In this document: positions 1 through 6,991 of the stretch, one piece after another
Layout: the number at the start of each line of letters is the position of its first letter
Numbering within the stretch: position 1 is the first letter of the stretch
From: Polyangiaceae bacterium
Lineage (GTDB): Bacteria > Myxococcota_A > Polyangia > Polyangiales > Polyangiaceae
Assembly (NCBI GenBank): GCA_020848455.1
Contig: JADLAB010000206.1
Coordinates: forward strand, 1 to 40,195
Reading direction: 5' to 3'
Length of the DNA: 40,195 bases
Program-made: the position numbers and the translations under genes
The notes under the pieces: model-generated
Databases searched by the model: none
Told to the model about the DNA's origin: nothing
What the model saw: only the letters and a program-made list of their open reading frames with translations

Positions 1-60
1 ACGACGGGCGTGAACGAGCAGGTAGTCTCCGAGCAGCTCATGCTCTACGCCGACAGCTGA
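1..60 (+). CDS. 3' end of an unidentified gene
   Basis: Frame 1 is open from the window edge and ends with TGA at 58-60, giving a 19-residue tail (TTGVNEQVVSEQLMLYADS). It stops 17 bases before the GTG start of the next lipoprotein gene, so the two could share a transcript. The piece is too short to name a family. The frame of the next gene is also open up to the edge but has no start codon upstream of 78, so it cannot be excluded that this short stretch is non-coding. Confidence 0.5.
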   Translation, partial: TTGVNEQVVSEQLMLYADS

Positions 61-77
61 GCGTCGTCTGCGTCGCC

Positions 78-1277
78 GTGACCCGACCGCTCGGGTACGC
101 GAGCCTCGTCGCGGCCACGACGTGCGCCCTCGGCGCGTGTGACGCGGGCCGTCCGGACGCGGACGAGCTCGTGCCGGTGAGCTTGGTCGGCGCGGAGGCG
201 ACGACCGGCTACCGCGCGCTGCCGCAGTACGCCGAGCAAGTCGCAACGTACAGCCCACTCGTCGAGGGCTCGGTGCTCCACGGGGTGTCGCGCGCGGCGA
301 CGCTGGCGCTCTACTTCGACCGGCTCCTCTTGCCCTCGACGGTGACGCGTCAGGCCGTGTGCGTGCGCAACGACGGGGCGCCGGTCGACAAGCTCGACCA
401 GTGCACGGGCCCCACCCAGGACTTCCTGGCGGTCGAGTACGATCCGGCCCGCCGCCGCGTGCTGTTCCGCGGCGCGACCTTCGACCCGGGCACCACCTAC
501 AAGATGACGCTGTTCGTGCCCGAGAGTCCCACGGACTGGGGCTTTCGTGCGTTCGACGGCGCGCCGCTCGCACGCAAGTACGAGCTCCTGTTCGAGACCG
601 CCCCGGACGTCACCGCCCCGCCGGCCGAGATCGCGCACACGGCCGCCGACTACTGCGACGCGGTGGGGTGTGCGAACGCGTGCCGGCTGGATCACCGGAC
701 CGACGCCGCGGCGCTGGCGGCGTGCGTCGCCGCCAGCTGCCCGTTCCGCGCCCAACAGGAGCCGCTGAAGGGCTGCGGCTCCGGCGGCTGCCACGAGGCA
801 ACCGAGGACGATCCCGACGCCGCTGCGGGCCTGCGCCTCCAGTCGCCGGAGGACATCCTCGCGAGCGCCATCGGGGTCACGGCGCACCAGACGGCCACCG
901 GCGCGGCTGCGCAGACGCCCACGCAGAACGGCCAGCCGTTCGGACGGGCCATGCCGATCCTCGACCGGGGCAACCCGGGCAACAGCTACCTCGTCTACAA
1001 GGCGGTCGCGCACGCCGACAGCTACTGCTCGCTGCGGGACGACTGCCCCGAGCCCGACGATCCCGGCCTGCGCGCCGAGATCGTGCGGCTTCGCGACGCC
1101 TTCGTCATCGGAGCGCCGATGCCCGCGAAGGGGTCCCTGCTCACCGTCACGAACGGGGCGCCCACGTTCGACGGCCTGCGCGTCATCTCGGACTGGATCG
1201 CCTGGGGGGCACCGTTCTGCACGTGTGTGGACGACGTCCTGTGCGCTCCCGATCCGACCTTGCCGCAGCCGCCGTGA
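78..1277 (+). CDS. lipoprotein with Ig-like and cytochrome-c-like CX4CH domain
   Basis: 399 aa from GTG at 78. A lipoprotein signal ends at the lipobox LGAC (Cys about 20), so the protein is probably anchored to a membrane facing the periplasm or outside. Residues of about 65-175 resemble a bacterial Ig-like (SbsA/Big_5) domain: a long beta-rich stretch with an 'LYFDRLLLPSTV' strand and a closing 'YELLFET'. The C-terminal half has CGSGGCH (a CX4CH motif), then 'PGNSYLVYKAV', 'GAPMP' and a last helix 'ISDWIAWGA'. That order matches the cytochrome-c-like domains common in myxobacterial and planctomycete surface proteins, where CxxCH binds haem and Met of MP is the axial ligand. The CX4CH spacing is unusual, so haem attachment is an inference. 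Several more Cys pairs suggest disulfides. It converges on the rlpA-like gene 10 bases downstream. Confidence 0.75.
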   Translation: MTRPLGYASLVAATTCALGACDAGRPDADELVPVSLVGAEATTGYRALPQYAEQVATYSPLVEGSVLHGVSRAATLALYFDRLLLPSTVTRQAVCVRNDGAPVDKLDQCTGPTQDFLAVEYDPARRRVLFRGATFDPGTTYKMTLFVPESPTDWGFRAFDGAPLARKYELLFETAPDVTAPPAEIAHTAADYCDAVGCANACRLDHRTDAAALAACVAASCPFRAQQEPLKGCGSGGCHEATEDDPDAAAGLRLQSPEDILASAIGVTAHQTATGAAAQTPTQNGQPFGRAMPILDRGNPGNSYLVYKAVAHADSYCSLRDDCPEPDDPGLRAEIVRLRDAFVIGAPMPAKGSLLTVTNGAPTFDGLRVISDWIAWGAPFCTCVDDVLCAPDPTLPQPP

Positions 1278-1287
1278 GGCGCAGCCG

Positions 1288-1719
1288 TCAGGGTACCCGG
1301 TAGAGCTCGACCTCGACCACGCCCGCGCTCACCATCCCGAGCGCCTCGGCCGCGGCGCGCGACAGGTCGATGACGCGCCCGGCCTTGAACGGACCGCGGT
1401 CGTTGACGCGGACCCGCACGCGGCGGCCGTCGGGGCGCACGACATCGACCCAGGTGCCGAACGGCAGCGTGCGGTGCGCGGCGGTGAGCGCGCGCGGATC
1501 GTAGCGCTCGCCGCTCGCCGTGGCGCGCCCGGCGAGGCTGTCGGCGTAGTAGCTGGCGCGACCGTGCTGGAACGGGGTCGGAGCCGCGCTCGTCGGCGGC
1601 GACGCGGGCAGCGCGGGCACGGGCGCCTGTGCGGGCACGGGCCCGGAGCCCGCGTGCCCACAGGCACCTGCGAGGGCCGCCGTGGCGGCGAGCCAACCGA
1701 GCCTGCGCGGCGCGTGCAT
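1288..1719 (-). CDS. rlpA: RlpA-like septal-ring lipoprotein (double-psi beta-barrel)
   Basis: 143 aa starting at ATG 1719. The signal peptide ends in LAGAC, a lipobox, so it is a lipoprotein. After an Ala/Pro-rich linker the rest is a double-psi beta-barrel of the RlpA family: '[22 protein letters not shown]', '[15 protein letters not shown]' and 'VRVNDRGPF' with the conserved Asp of NDRGPF, ending '[14 protein letters not shown]'. RlpA proteins act on denuded peptidoglycan glycan strands, as lytic transglycosylases in some species. No SPOR domain follows, so this is a short form. Its start codon overlaps the stop of the upstream gene by one base (TGATG), so the two are translationally coupled. 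The family call is firm; enzymatic activity is not shown by sequence alone. Confidence 0.88.
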   Translation of the reverse strand: MHAPRRLGWLAATAALAGACGHAGSGPVPAQAPVPALPASPPTSAAPTPFQHGRASYYADSLAGRATASGERYDPRALTAAHRTLPFGTWVDVVRPDGRRVRVRVNDRGPFKAGRVIDLSRAAAEALGMVSAGVVEVELYRVP

Positions 1720-2171
1720 CAGGCCGTGAGCGCCCGGGGTGCAGGGGCCGGGGTCGGTGCGGCGTGCGCGCGGACGAAGCGCGCGAGCTCTGGCAACGGC
1801 AGCCGCACGGGGCACGCGCCGACCTTCTGCTCGAGGACCTCGTCCGGCACGAACGCGAAGCCGCGCGCTGCGGCGTCGAAGTCCGGCATGCTGCGGCTCG
1901 AAGCCACGACCAGCTGCATCAGACCCGGGTAGGCGCCCTCCGACGCCTGCATGCGCTCGCCTTCCCCGAGGTCGCAGCGACCGCAGCTCAGGCAGCCGGA
2001 GAAGCGGGGCAGCGCGACGCGCTCGGTCGCATCGAGCGCCCGCAGCCGGTCGTCGCCGTAGTTGTCGTGGAAGAGTGTGAGCCCGGGCAGACGCTTGCGC
2101 AGGTGGCCCGCCAGCACGCGAACCAGGGACCAGCCGAGTATCGCCGCCGCGAGCGCACGTCCCGAGAGCAC
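1719..2171 (-). CDS. small membrane-anchored protein with CxxCxxC motif, function unknown
   Basis: 150 aa from GTG at 2171; I do not recognise the family. A hydrophobic stretch near the N terminus (about residues 6-22) could be one membrane segment. In the middle is [11 protein letters not shown], a CxxCxxC arrangement like half of a 4Fe-4S ferredoxin motif, with one further Cys about 60 residues later (VGACPV). The usual ferredoxin 'CP' after the third Cys is missing. The C terminus is Ala/Pro-rich. It is co-directional with, and overlaps by one base, the rlpA-like gene, and is divergent from the sigma factor gene. A metal site (iron-sulfur or zinc) is plausible but unproven. Confidence 0.6.
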   Translation of the reverse strand: MLSGRALAAAILGWSLVRVLAGHLRKRLPGLTLFHDNYGDDRLRALDATERVALPRFSGCLSCGRCDLGEGERMQASEGAYPGLMQLVVASSRSMPDFDAAARGFAFVPDEVLEQKVGACPVRLPLPELARFVRAHAAPTPAPAPRALTA

Positions 2172-2223
2172 GACCTTCCATAGCGCCCGGTGAGGCGCGA
2201 CGAAAGGGCGCGCGAGCGGGGTA

Positions 2224-2264
2224 CTGTTACGTCTGCCGAGACTGTTACGCGTAACACTGTTACG
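2224..2264. promoter_or_regulatory. CTGTTACG repeat cluster with 14-bp palindrome
   Basis: Three direct copies of CTGTTACG lie at 2224-2231, 2242-2249 and 2257-2264. The second copy and the sequence after it form a perfect 14-bp palindrome (TGTTACGCGTAACA) at 2243-2256. An outer GTACTG/CAGTAC pair (2221-2226 and 2273-2278) brackets the cluster. It lies in the divergent region between the Cys-motif gene and the sigma factor gene, about 100-145 bases upstream of the sigma factor start. This looks like a multi-site operator or an enhancer for a sigma-54 activator. Confidence 0.6.
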
Positions 2265-2339
2265 CTGTGACGCAGTACGACGGCGCCCGCCTGTCTTTCA
2301 TCTATTTGAATTTTCACATGTTTTGCTACTTGCGCGAGA

Positions 2340-2355
2340 TGGCACGTTCCGTGCG
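2340..2355 (+). promoter_or_regulatory. candidate sigma-54 (-24/-12) promoter
   Basis: TGGCACGTTCCGTGCG has GG at 2341-2342 and GC at 2353-2354, exactly ten bases apart. It agrees with the sigma-54 consensus TGGCAC-N5-TTGC except for one base in the -12 element. The expected start of transcription, about 12 bases past the GC, falls at about 2366, directly at the ATG of the sigma factor gene (2367), so the transcript would be leaderless. Confidence 0.5.
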
Positions 2356-2366
2356 TAAGCGGGTGC

Positions 2367-2984
2367 ATGGACCGTGACACCCAACCGCCGCAGGGCAACG
2401 ACGATCTCGAGCTGGTGGCCGGCCTCCTCCGGAACGAGGAGTCGAGCTGGCGCGAGTTCCACGTGCGCTACGACCGGCTGATCCAGCGCTGCATTCGCAA
2501 GGTGACGCACGCGTTCGCCGCCATCGTCCGCGGCGAGGACGAGCGCGAGATCCACGGCAACCTGGTCCTGTCGCTGCTCGCCAACGACAAGCGCAAGCTG
2601 CGGCGCTACGACCCGGCGCGGGGCTCGCGGTTCGGGACCTGGCTCGGCCTGCTCGCGACGAACGCGGCCTACGACTACCTCCGCTGCGCGCGCCGCGAGC
2701 TGCCGAAGGTGCCGCTCAGCGAGGCCGAGTGCACGCCCTGCACGGACGATGTCGCGTCGCCCTTCGATCTCATCGAGCGCAAGCAGCAGTCGCGCCTCGT
2801 GGCCGAGCTGCTCGACCAGCTGAGCGCGAAGGATCGCGCGTTCGTGGCGCTCTACTTCGCGCGCGGGCTCTCGCCCGAGGTCGTCGCCTCCGAGCTGCGC
2901 ATCAGCATCAAGACCGTCTACTCGAAGAAGCACAAGATCCAGACCCGACTCGAGTCCCTCTCGTCGCAGCGGCTGGCTGCGTGA
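2367..2984 (+). CDS. sigma-70 family (ECF-like) RNA polymerase sigma factor
   Basis: 205 aa from ATG 2367. Region 2 is visible at about residues 25-110, with the core/-10 recognition stretch 'RYDPARGSRFGTWLGLLATNAAYDYLRCARRE'. Region 4, with its helix-turn-helix, is at about 150-200 ('LSAKDRAFVALYFARGLSPEVVASELRISIKTVYSKKHKIQTRLES'). Regions 1.1 and 3 are absent, as in extracytoplasmic-function sigma factors. It would direct RNA polymerase to a small regulon. No anti-sigma factor is recognisable next to it. The lipoprotein gene 3032-3850 follows 47 bases downstream and may be a target or co-transcribed. Expression may depend on the upstream sigma-54-like site and the repeat cluster. No good Shine-Dalgarno precedes the start. 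Confidence 0.85.
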   Translation: MDRDTQPPQGNDDLELVAGLLRNEESSWREFHVRYDRLIQRCIRKVTHAFAAIVRGEDEREIHGNLVLSLLANDKRKLRRYDPARGSRFGTWLGLLATNAAYDYLRCARRELPKVPLSEAECTPCTDDVASPFDLIERKQQSRLVAELLDQLSAKDRAFVALYFARGLSPEVVASELRISIKTVYSKKHKIQTRLESLSSQRLAA

Positions 2985-3031
2985 CACGGGTTGTGGCGAC
3001 CGCGTGCGCAAGGTGTGGTAGATCCTGACGC

Positions 3032-3850
3032 ATGCGACGGCTGGCACTCGCAGCGTGCCTCGCGGTCTCGGGCCTCGTCGGCGCGGGCTGCGGCAGTGGC
3101 GGTGGTGATCCCTACGCCATCCCCGCGGCGGATCCCTACGGCTCGGGCGAGCGGCTCACCGATCTGCTCGGTCCGGCCACGTGGATCGAGGACGACAACC
3201 CCGACGGCGCCGCGTGCCTGTCGCTGCCGATCGACCGCGAGGTCGACGTCCCCGGCCTGACGATCAGCGCGATCGACAGCTTCGACGAGACGGGCTCCGG
3301 TGCGACCGGCAACGTCTACGTGCAGGATTCGCGCGCGGCCCCGGTCGCCTTCTCCGGCATCACGGTGTTCGAGCCCGGGTTCAGTCCGCCCGATCTCCGG
3401 GTGGTCGCGGGCGACGTCGTCGACGTGCGCGGGACGCTGAGCGAGTTCCCCGGGCCCTCGAGCGGCCCCTTCCCGTTCTGTCAGACGCTGCCCGAGATCG
3501 GCGGGGCGATGAACCTGCGCTTCGACGGCGCGGCGGTCCCGGTGGCCGACATCTCCGTCGAAGATCTCACCACCTACGACAAGATGCGCCAGTGGCTCGG
3601 CGTGCTCGTGCGGGTGAAGAACGTCACCATCGCCGCAGCGCCCACGAGCTCTTCGGGGCGCTACTCCGCGCTCCTGCAGGTCAGCGGCGGCGCCACGCAA
3701 CAACCCTCGATCAACAACGAGCTGTTCGACCTCGAGAACGACGGCCCTCCCCTCGCTCAGGGTACGGTGCTGAGCTCGGTGACCGGCGTCGTGACGTTCT
3801 TCTACGCCGTGCACATCGCACCGCGATCGCCGGCCGACATCGTGCCCTGA
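3032..3850 (+). CDS. secreted lipoprotein with OB-fold-like domain
   Basis: 272 aa from ATG 3032. A signal peptide with lipobox VGAGC (Cys about 20) marks a lipoprotein. The remainder is beta-rich. The ending 'VLSSVTGVVTFFYAVHIAPRSPADIV' and the phrase 'VVAGDVVDVRGTLSEF' are typical of the OB-fold-like modules found in bacterial extracellular nucleases and in many uncharacterised myxobacterial lipoproteins. Two Cys outside the lipobox (about residues 61 and 150) could pair. No nuclease domain is present. The M16-like lipoprotein gene starts 14 bases after its stop, so the two probably form a transcription unit. A TAGATC element 7 bases before the ATG suggests a leaderless transcript. The role is unknown. 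Confidence 0.65.
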   Translation: MRRLALAACLAVSGLVGAGCGSGGGDPYAIPAADPYGSGERLTDLLGPATWIEDDNPDGAACLSLPIDREVDVPGLTISAIDSFDETGSGATGNVYVQDSRAAPVAFSGITVFEPGFSPPDLRVVAGDVVDVRGTLSEFPGPSSGPFPFCQTLPEIGGAMNLRFDGAAVPVADISVEDLTTYDKMRQWLGVLVRVKNVTIAAAPTSSSGRYSALLQVSGGATQQPSINNELFDLENDGPPLAQGTVLSSVTGVVTFFYAVHIAPRSPADIVP

Positions 3851-3864
3851 CGTCGAGGCGGTTC

Positions 3865-6336
3865 GTGGCCCACGCGGACCGCGCTCGGCGCCTGTTGCAG
3901 GCGGGGACCCTGGTGCTCGGGCTCCTCGGCGGTAGCGCGTGCGAGCCGCCCGCGCCGGCGCTGCCCATCGCGGAGCCGGTGACGGCCCAGCTCGTGCGCT
4001 TCGCCGGCAGACCCGCGCTCCGGGTGGCGGTGCGCGAGGGCGATCCCGCCGCCGCGCTCGCGGTCGCGGTCGCAGGCGACGGCGGGGCCACCGACGCGGC
4101 GCTCGGCGCCGCCTTGGTCGAGAGTCGGCTCGCGGCGGCAGGGCTCGACGGGCTGCGCGTCACGAGTGACGCCGCCGGGCTGCGCCTCGTCTGGTTTCCG
4201 GTCGAGGTCGAGCGGCTCGGAGCCTTCTTCGAGGCGCTCGTGGCGACCTTCGCGCACCCCGTGGATCCGGGCGGCAGCGACGCCGAGGGGGTGCTCGCGG
4301 CGGCGCGCCTGCGCCTCGCCACGCTCGGGAGGGTGCCGCGCGTCGCGGACGCGCTCGCCCCCGTCATGGCCTGCCAAGGCGGTGCGAGGCCCGCCGCGGA
4401 CGCCGGCGGCGTCCCGTCGGCCGCGCCCGAGCTCGCCGCGGCGCTCGAGGCGGCGCGGGTCCGCTTCCTCGTCACGGAGCGCGCGGCGATCGGCATCGTG
4501 GGGGACTCCGAGACAGCACGGCGCGTCACCGTGGCCCTCGAGCAGTCGGGCCCGTGGCCGCACGGGTCGGGGCCGTTGGACGCACCGCTCGAGGCACGCG
4601 GCTCGGAGCGCCACGGCGTCTACGCGGCGACCGAGCTCGGTCCGGGCGGGGCGCGGCTCGACGTCGCGCTGCCGGCGCCGCGCGCCATCGACCTCGTGCG
4701 CCTCGCGCGGCGGCTCGCGCCGCGTGCAGCGCCGCTCGCCGCTCGGCTCGCGGCCGACGCGCCCGACTTCCAGCCCACGGCGCTGCAGGTCACCGCGCTG
4801 CCGGGTGCGGGCTGCCTCACGGCGAGCTTCGTGGCCCGCGCCGCAGCGGTGGATGCGGCCGGGCTCGTGCGCGAGGCCGCGTTGCTCACCGAGGCCGTGC
4901 GCCGCGAGGCGAGGCTGGCCGCGAGCGCCTCCGACGCGGCGAACGAGACCGCGCACGCGCGCCGCAGCGTGTTCGCTCACCTCGGCGACGTGCGCGAGGC
5001 AGCGCAGGTCGCCGCGTGGTGGGAAGCGTGCGGACAAGGCGACGCCCCCGCGGCGACGGGCGGGCCCGACGATGCGCGGAGCGAGCTCGACCCGAGCGGC
5101 GGTGGCCCCCGGCTCGACAGCGCGCTCGGCGTGTCGGCGCTGGGCGCGCAGGCGCTCGCGCCCGATGAGGTGCAATCCGCCTACCGTGACGCTCTGTCCC
5201 GCGTCGCGGCGGCGCGCGCCAGCGCGGCGATCGAGACGACCGTTCGCGAGGAGCGAGGCCAGGGCGAGCTCTGGCTCCTGCTCGCGCCGCGCTGCGGGCT
5301 CGAGACCGAGGCCCCGGCGGAGCACGGTCTCGCGGCGCTCGCCGCAGAGGCGGCGGTCCTCGGGCAACCCGCCGATGGCGGAGTCGTCGTCGAGCCGTGG
5401 CTGAGCGGCGACGGAGTGGGCCTGCTGGCGCACGGGGCCGCCGGATCGACCGCGGAGACCTCGACCGAGCTCGCGACCCGCGTGGCCGCAGCGCTCGGCC
5501 ACACCCTGGCGCGCGTGCCGGGCACCGAAGGCGCGGTGGAGGAGGCGCGCGCGGTATGGCTCGGCGGGCTCGAGCGGCCCGAGGAGCGCGCCGCCGCGGC
5601 CTTCGCGGCCATCGCGGCCCCCGAGCACCCGGCGCGCCTCGCCCCACGCGGGGTCCTGGCGGTCGGCCTGCAGGCGGGCGCCAGCGCGACCGCGGCACGC
5701 TGGCGCGCGCTGTGGGAGCGGCCCGTGCGACTGGCGGCGCTGACGAATGCGAGCGCGGCGCAGCTGCTCGCAGCCGAGCAGGAGATCGAGCGCTGGCTGC
5801 CACCCCGCGCCGGAGGCTCGTGCCCCTCGCCCACCCCGCCCGACCCGCCGCGTGCCGGGACCTTCGCGACGAGCGAGATGCCCGAGCTCTGGCTCACGGC
5901 GGGCGCGCTCGTGCCCGGCGACGCCCTGCCGCTCGCCGAGCTCGCCGAGCTCGCGCTCGCCGGTGACGGCGGCGCGGTGGCACGCGCGACACCAGACAGC
6001 GCGGAGCGCTGGCACGTGCGGGTCGCCGGCGGGGCCTTCGGCGCGGCGCTCACCGTGCACGCGCGTGCCCGTCCCGGGCGCCTCGAGGCGCTGCGCGACG
6101 CGCTCGTGCGCTCCTTCGCGTCGCTCGACGCACTCGACGAGCCGGCCTTCGCGGAGCTCCTCGCGCGCGCGGCGCGCCGCTCCATCGAGCGCCGGCTCGA
6201 GCCGCGCGAGCGGCTGCGCGATCTGTGGCGAGGGACCTCGCCCGGCGCCGCAGCGGCCCCGAGCTACGCCGACTGGCGGCGCTTGGTGCGCGAGCGGCTC
6301 GCCCCCACGGCCCTCATCGTCGTGCGGGGGCCGTGA
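3865..6336 (+). CDS. M16 (insulinase-like) family lipoprotein, probably without peptidase activity
   Basis: 823 aa from GTG 3865. This start gives a signal peptide ending at GGSAC, a fair lipobox (Gly instead of Leu at -3). The protein is built like an M16 peptidase with repeated alpha/beta halves: 'LRVAVREGDPAAALAVAV', 'LGAFFEALVATFAHPV', 'VRFLVTERAAIGIVGD', and a last unit 'MPELWLTAGALVPGDALPLAELAELALAGDGG...LRDALVRSFASLDAL...LAPTALIVVRGP'. The zinc motif HxxEH, expected about 25-35 residues after the first strand, is missing; that helix reads GGATDAALGAALVESRLA. Inactive M16 partners normally work with an active subunit, but none is in the window. Composition is very rich in Ala, Leu and Arg. 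Its end overlaps the convergent DUF1285-like gene by 23 bases. The fold is inferred from pattern; loss of activity is likely. Confidence 0.65.
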   Translation: MAHADRARRLLQAGTLVLGLLGGSACEPPAPALPIAEPVTAQLVRFAGRPALRVAVREGDPAAALAVAVAGDGGATDAALGAALVESRLAAAGLDGLRVTSDAAGLRLVWFPVEVERLGAFFEALVATFAHPVDPGGSDAEGVLAAARLRLATLGRVPRVADALAPVMACQGGARPAADAGGVPSAAPELAAALEAARVRFLVTERAAIGIVGDSETARRVTVALEQSGPWPHGSGPLDAPLEARGSERHGVYAATELGPGGARLDVALPAPRAIDLVRLARRLAPRAAPLAARLAADAPDFQPTALQVTALPGAGCLTASFVARAAAVDAAGLVREAALLTEAVRREARLAASASDAANETAHARRSVFAHLGDVREAAQVAAWWEACGQGDAPAATGGPDDARSELDPSGGGPRLDSALGVSALGAQALAPDEVQSAYRDALSRVAAARASAAIETTVREERGQGELWLLLAPRCGLETEAPAEHGLAALAAEAAVLGQPADGGVVVEPWLSGDGVGLLAHGAAGSTAETSTELATRVAAALGHTLARVPGTEGAVEEARAVWLGGLERPEERAAAAFAAIAAPEHPARLAPRGVLAVGLQAGASATAARWRALWERPVRLAALTNASAAQLLAAEQEIERWLPPRAGGSCPSPTPPDPPRAGTFATSEMPELWLTAGALVPGDALPLAELAELALAGDGGAVARATPDSAERWHVRVAGGAFGAALTVHARARPGRLEALRDALVRSFASLDALDEPAFAELLARAARRSIERRLEPRERLRDLWRGTSPGAAAAPSYADWRRLVRERLAPTALIVVRGP

Positions 6337-6856
6337 CCTCGTCAGGCCCACGCTCCCGCTGCGAGCCGATCGCCGGAACGGCGTGGCGGCGCCCCTCGAG
6401 CGCGACGCAGAGCACACCGTCGTCGTCCTCGCAGAGCAGCGGCTCCATCGAGAGCTGCGCGTGACGCGAGAACCGCGCCTCGAAGCTGCCGCCCTTCACC
6501 CGCGCTCGCAGCTCACCCTCCGCGCCGATGGCGAGGGAGCCGGGGTCGAGCGGCTCGCGCGTCCCGTCCGAGAGCTCGAGCTCGGCGCGGTCTGCGTCGC
6601 GCTGCAGCGCCACGACGAAGTAGGGCGTGTCCTCGACGGTGAGGTAGCACCAGTCGTGGCCGTTCGTGAGGACGTAGCGCCGGTCGACGGGGTGGCGGGC
6701 GATCCAGCGTCCGAGTGCGGCCCGGAGCGCGGGGTGGGCTACCCGCTCGCCCTCGTGCCAGAAAGAACCGTGGCGGTCGAGGACGATGCGGCTCTCGCGG
6801 CTCTGGCCACCTGGCGGGGCGACGCGAAAGAAGTCCGGGTGTTCGGCGGGTTTCAC
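6314..6856 (-). CDS. DUF1285-like protein
   Basis: 180 aa, with GTG at 6856 taken as start because it begins just before the conserved part. The stretch 'RIVLDRHGSFWHEGERVAHPALRAALGRWIARHPVDRRYVLTNGHDWCYLTVEDTPYFVVAL' matches the order of the DUF1285 family: a strand with FWHEG, a conserved 'HPAL' helix start, a 'YxL' strand and 'VEDTPYFV'. A second beta-rich half follows ('LCEDDDGVLCVAL'). The length fits the family. The biochemical function of DUF1285 proteins is not settled as far as I know. There is no signal peptide, so it is probably cytoplasmic. Its 3' end overlaps the M16-like gene on the opposite strand, which could allow antisense interference. Confidence 0.65.
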   Translation of the reverse strand: MKPAEHPDFFRVAPPGGQSRESRIVLDRHGSFWHEGERVAHPALRAALGRWIARHPVDRRYVLTNGHDWCYLTVEDTPYFVVALQRDADRAELELSDGTREPLDPGSLAIGAEGELRARVKGGSFEARFSRHAQLSMEPLLCEDDDGVLCVALEGRRHAVPAIGSQRERGPDEVTAPARR

Positions 6857-6904
6857 GGTAGGACGGCGGCACGTGCCGCCTGCGCTCCGGGTCCTGCTTG
6901 CGGT

Positions 6905-6950
6905 CGGCCCCGGCGCGCACCATGTTGAGCACCACGGAGCGCCGGGGCCG
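6905..6950. repeat. 12-bp perfect inverted repeat between divergent genes
   Basis: CGGCCCCGGCGC (6905-6916) and its exact reverse complement (6939-6950) flank a 22-base spacer. It lies between the divergent DUF1285-like gene and the methyltransferase gene. No T-run follows on either side, so it is more likely an operator or a leader hairpin than a terminator. Confidence 0.5.
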
Positions 6951-6991
6951 GAGCGCCGGCGGCGAGACGATTCCCCCATAGCAGGGCCAAC

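Noticed and set aside
3865-6336. Active M16 zinc peptidase
   Set aside because: No HxxEH or inverted motif was found in the first domain or elsewhere in the protein.
3802-6417. 871-codon open frame on the minus strand opposite the M16-like gene
   Set aside because: It is an Arg/Ala/Gly-rich shadow of a GC-rich gene; it has no family motifs and the plus-strand protein has a lipoprotein signal and coherent domains.
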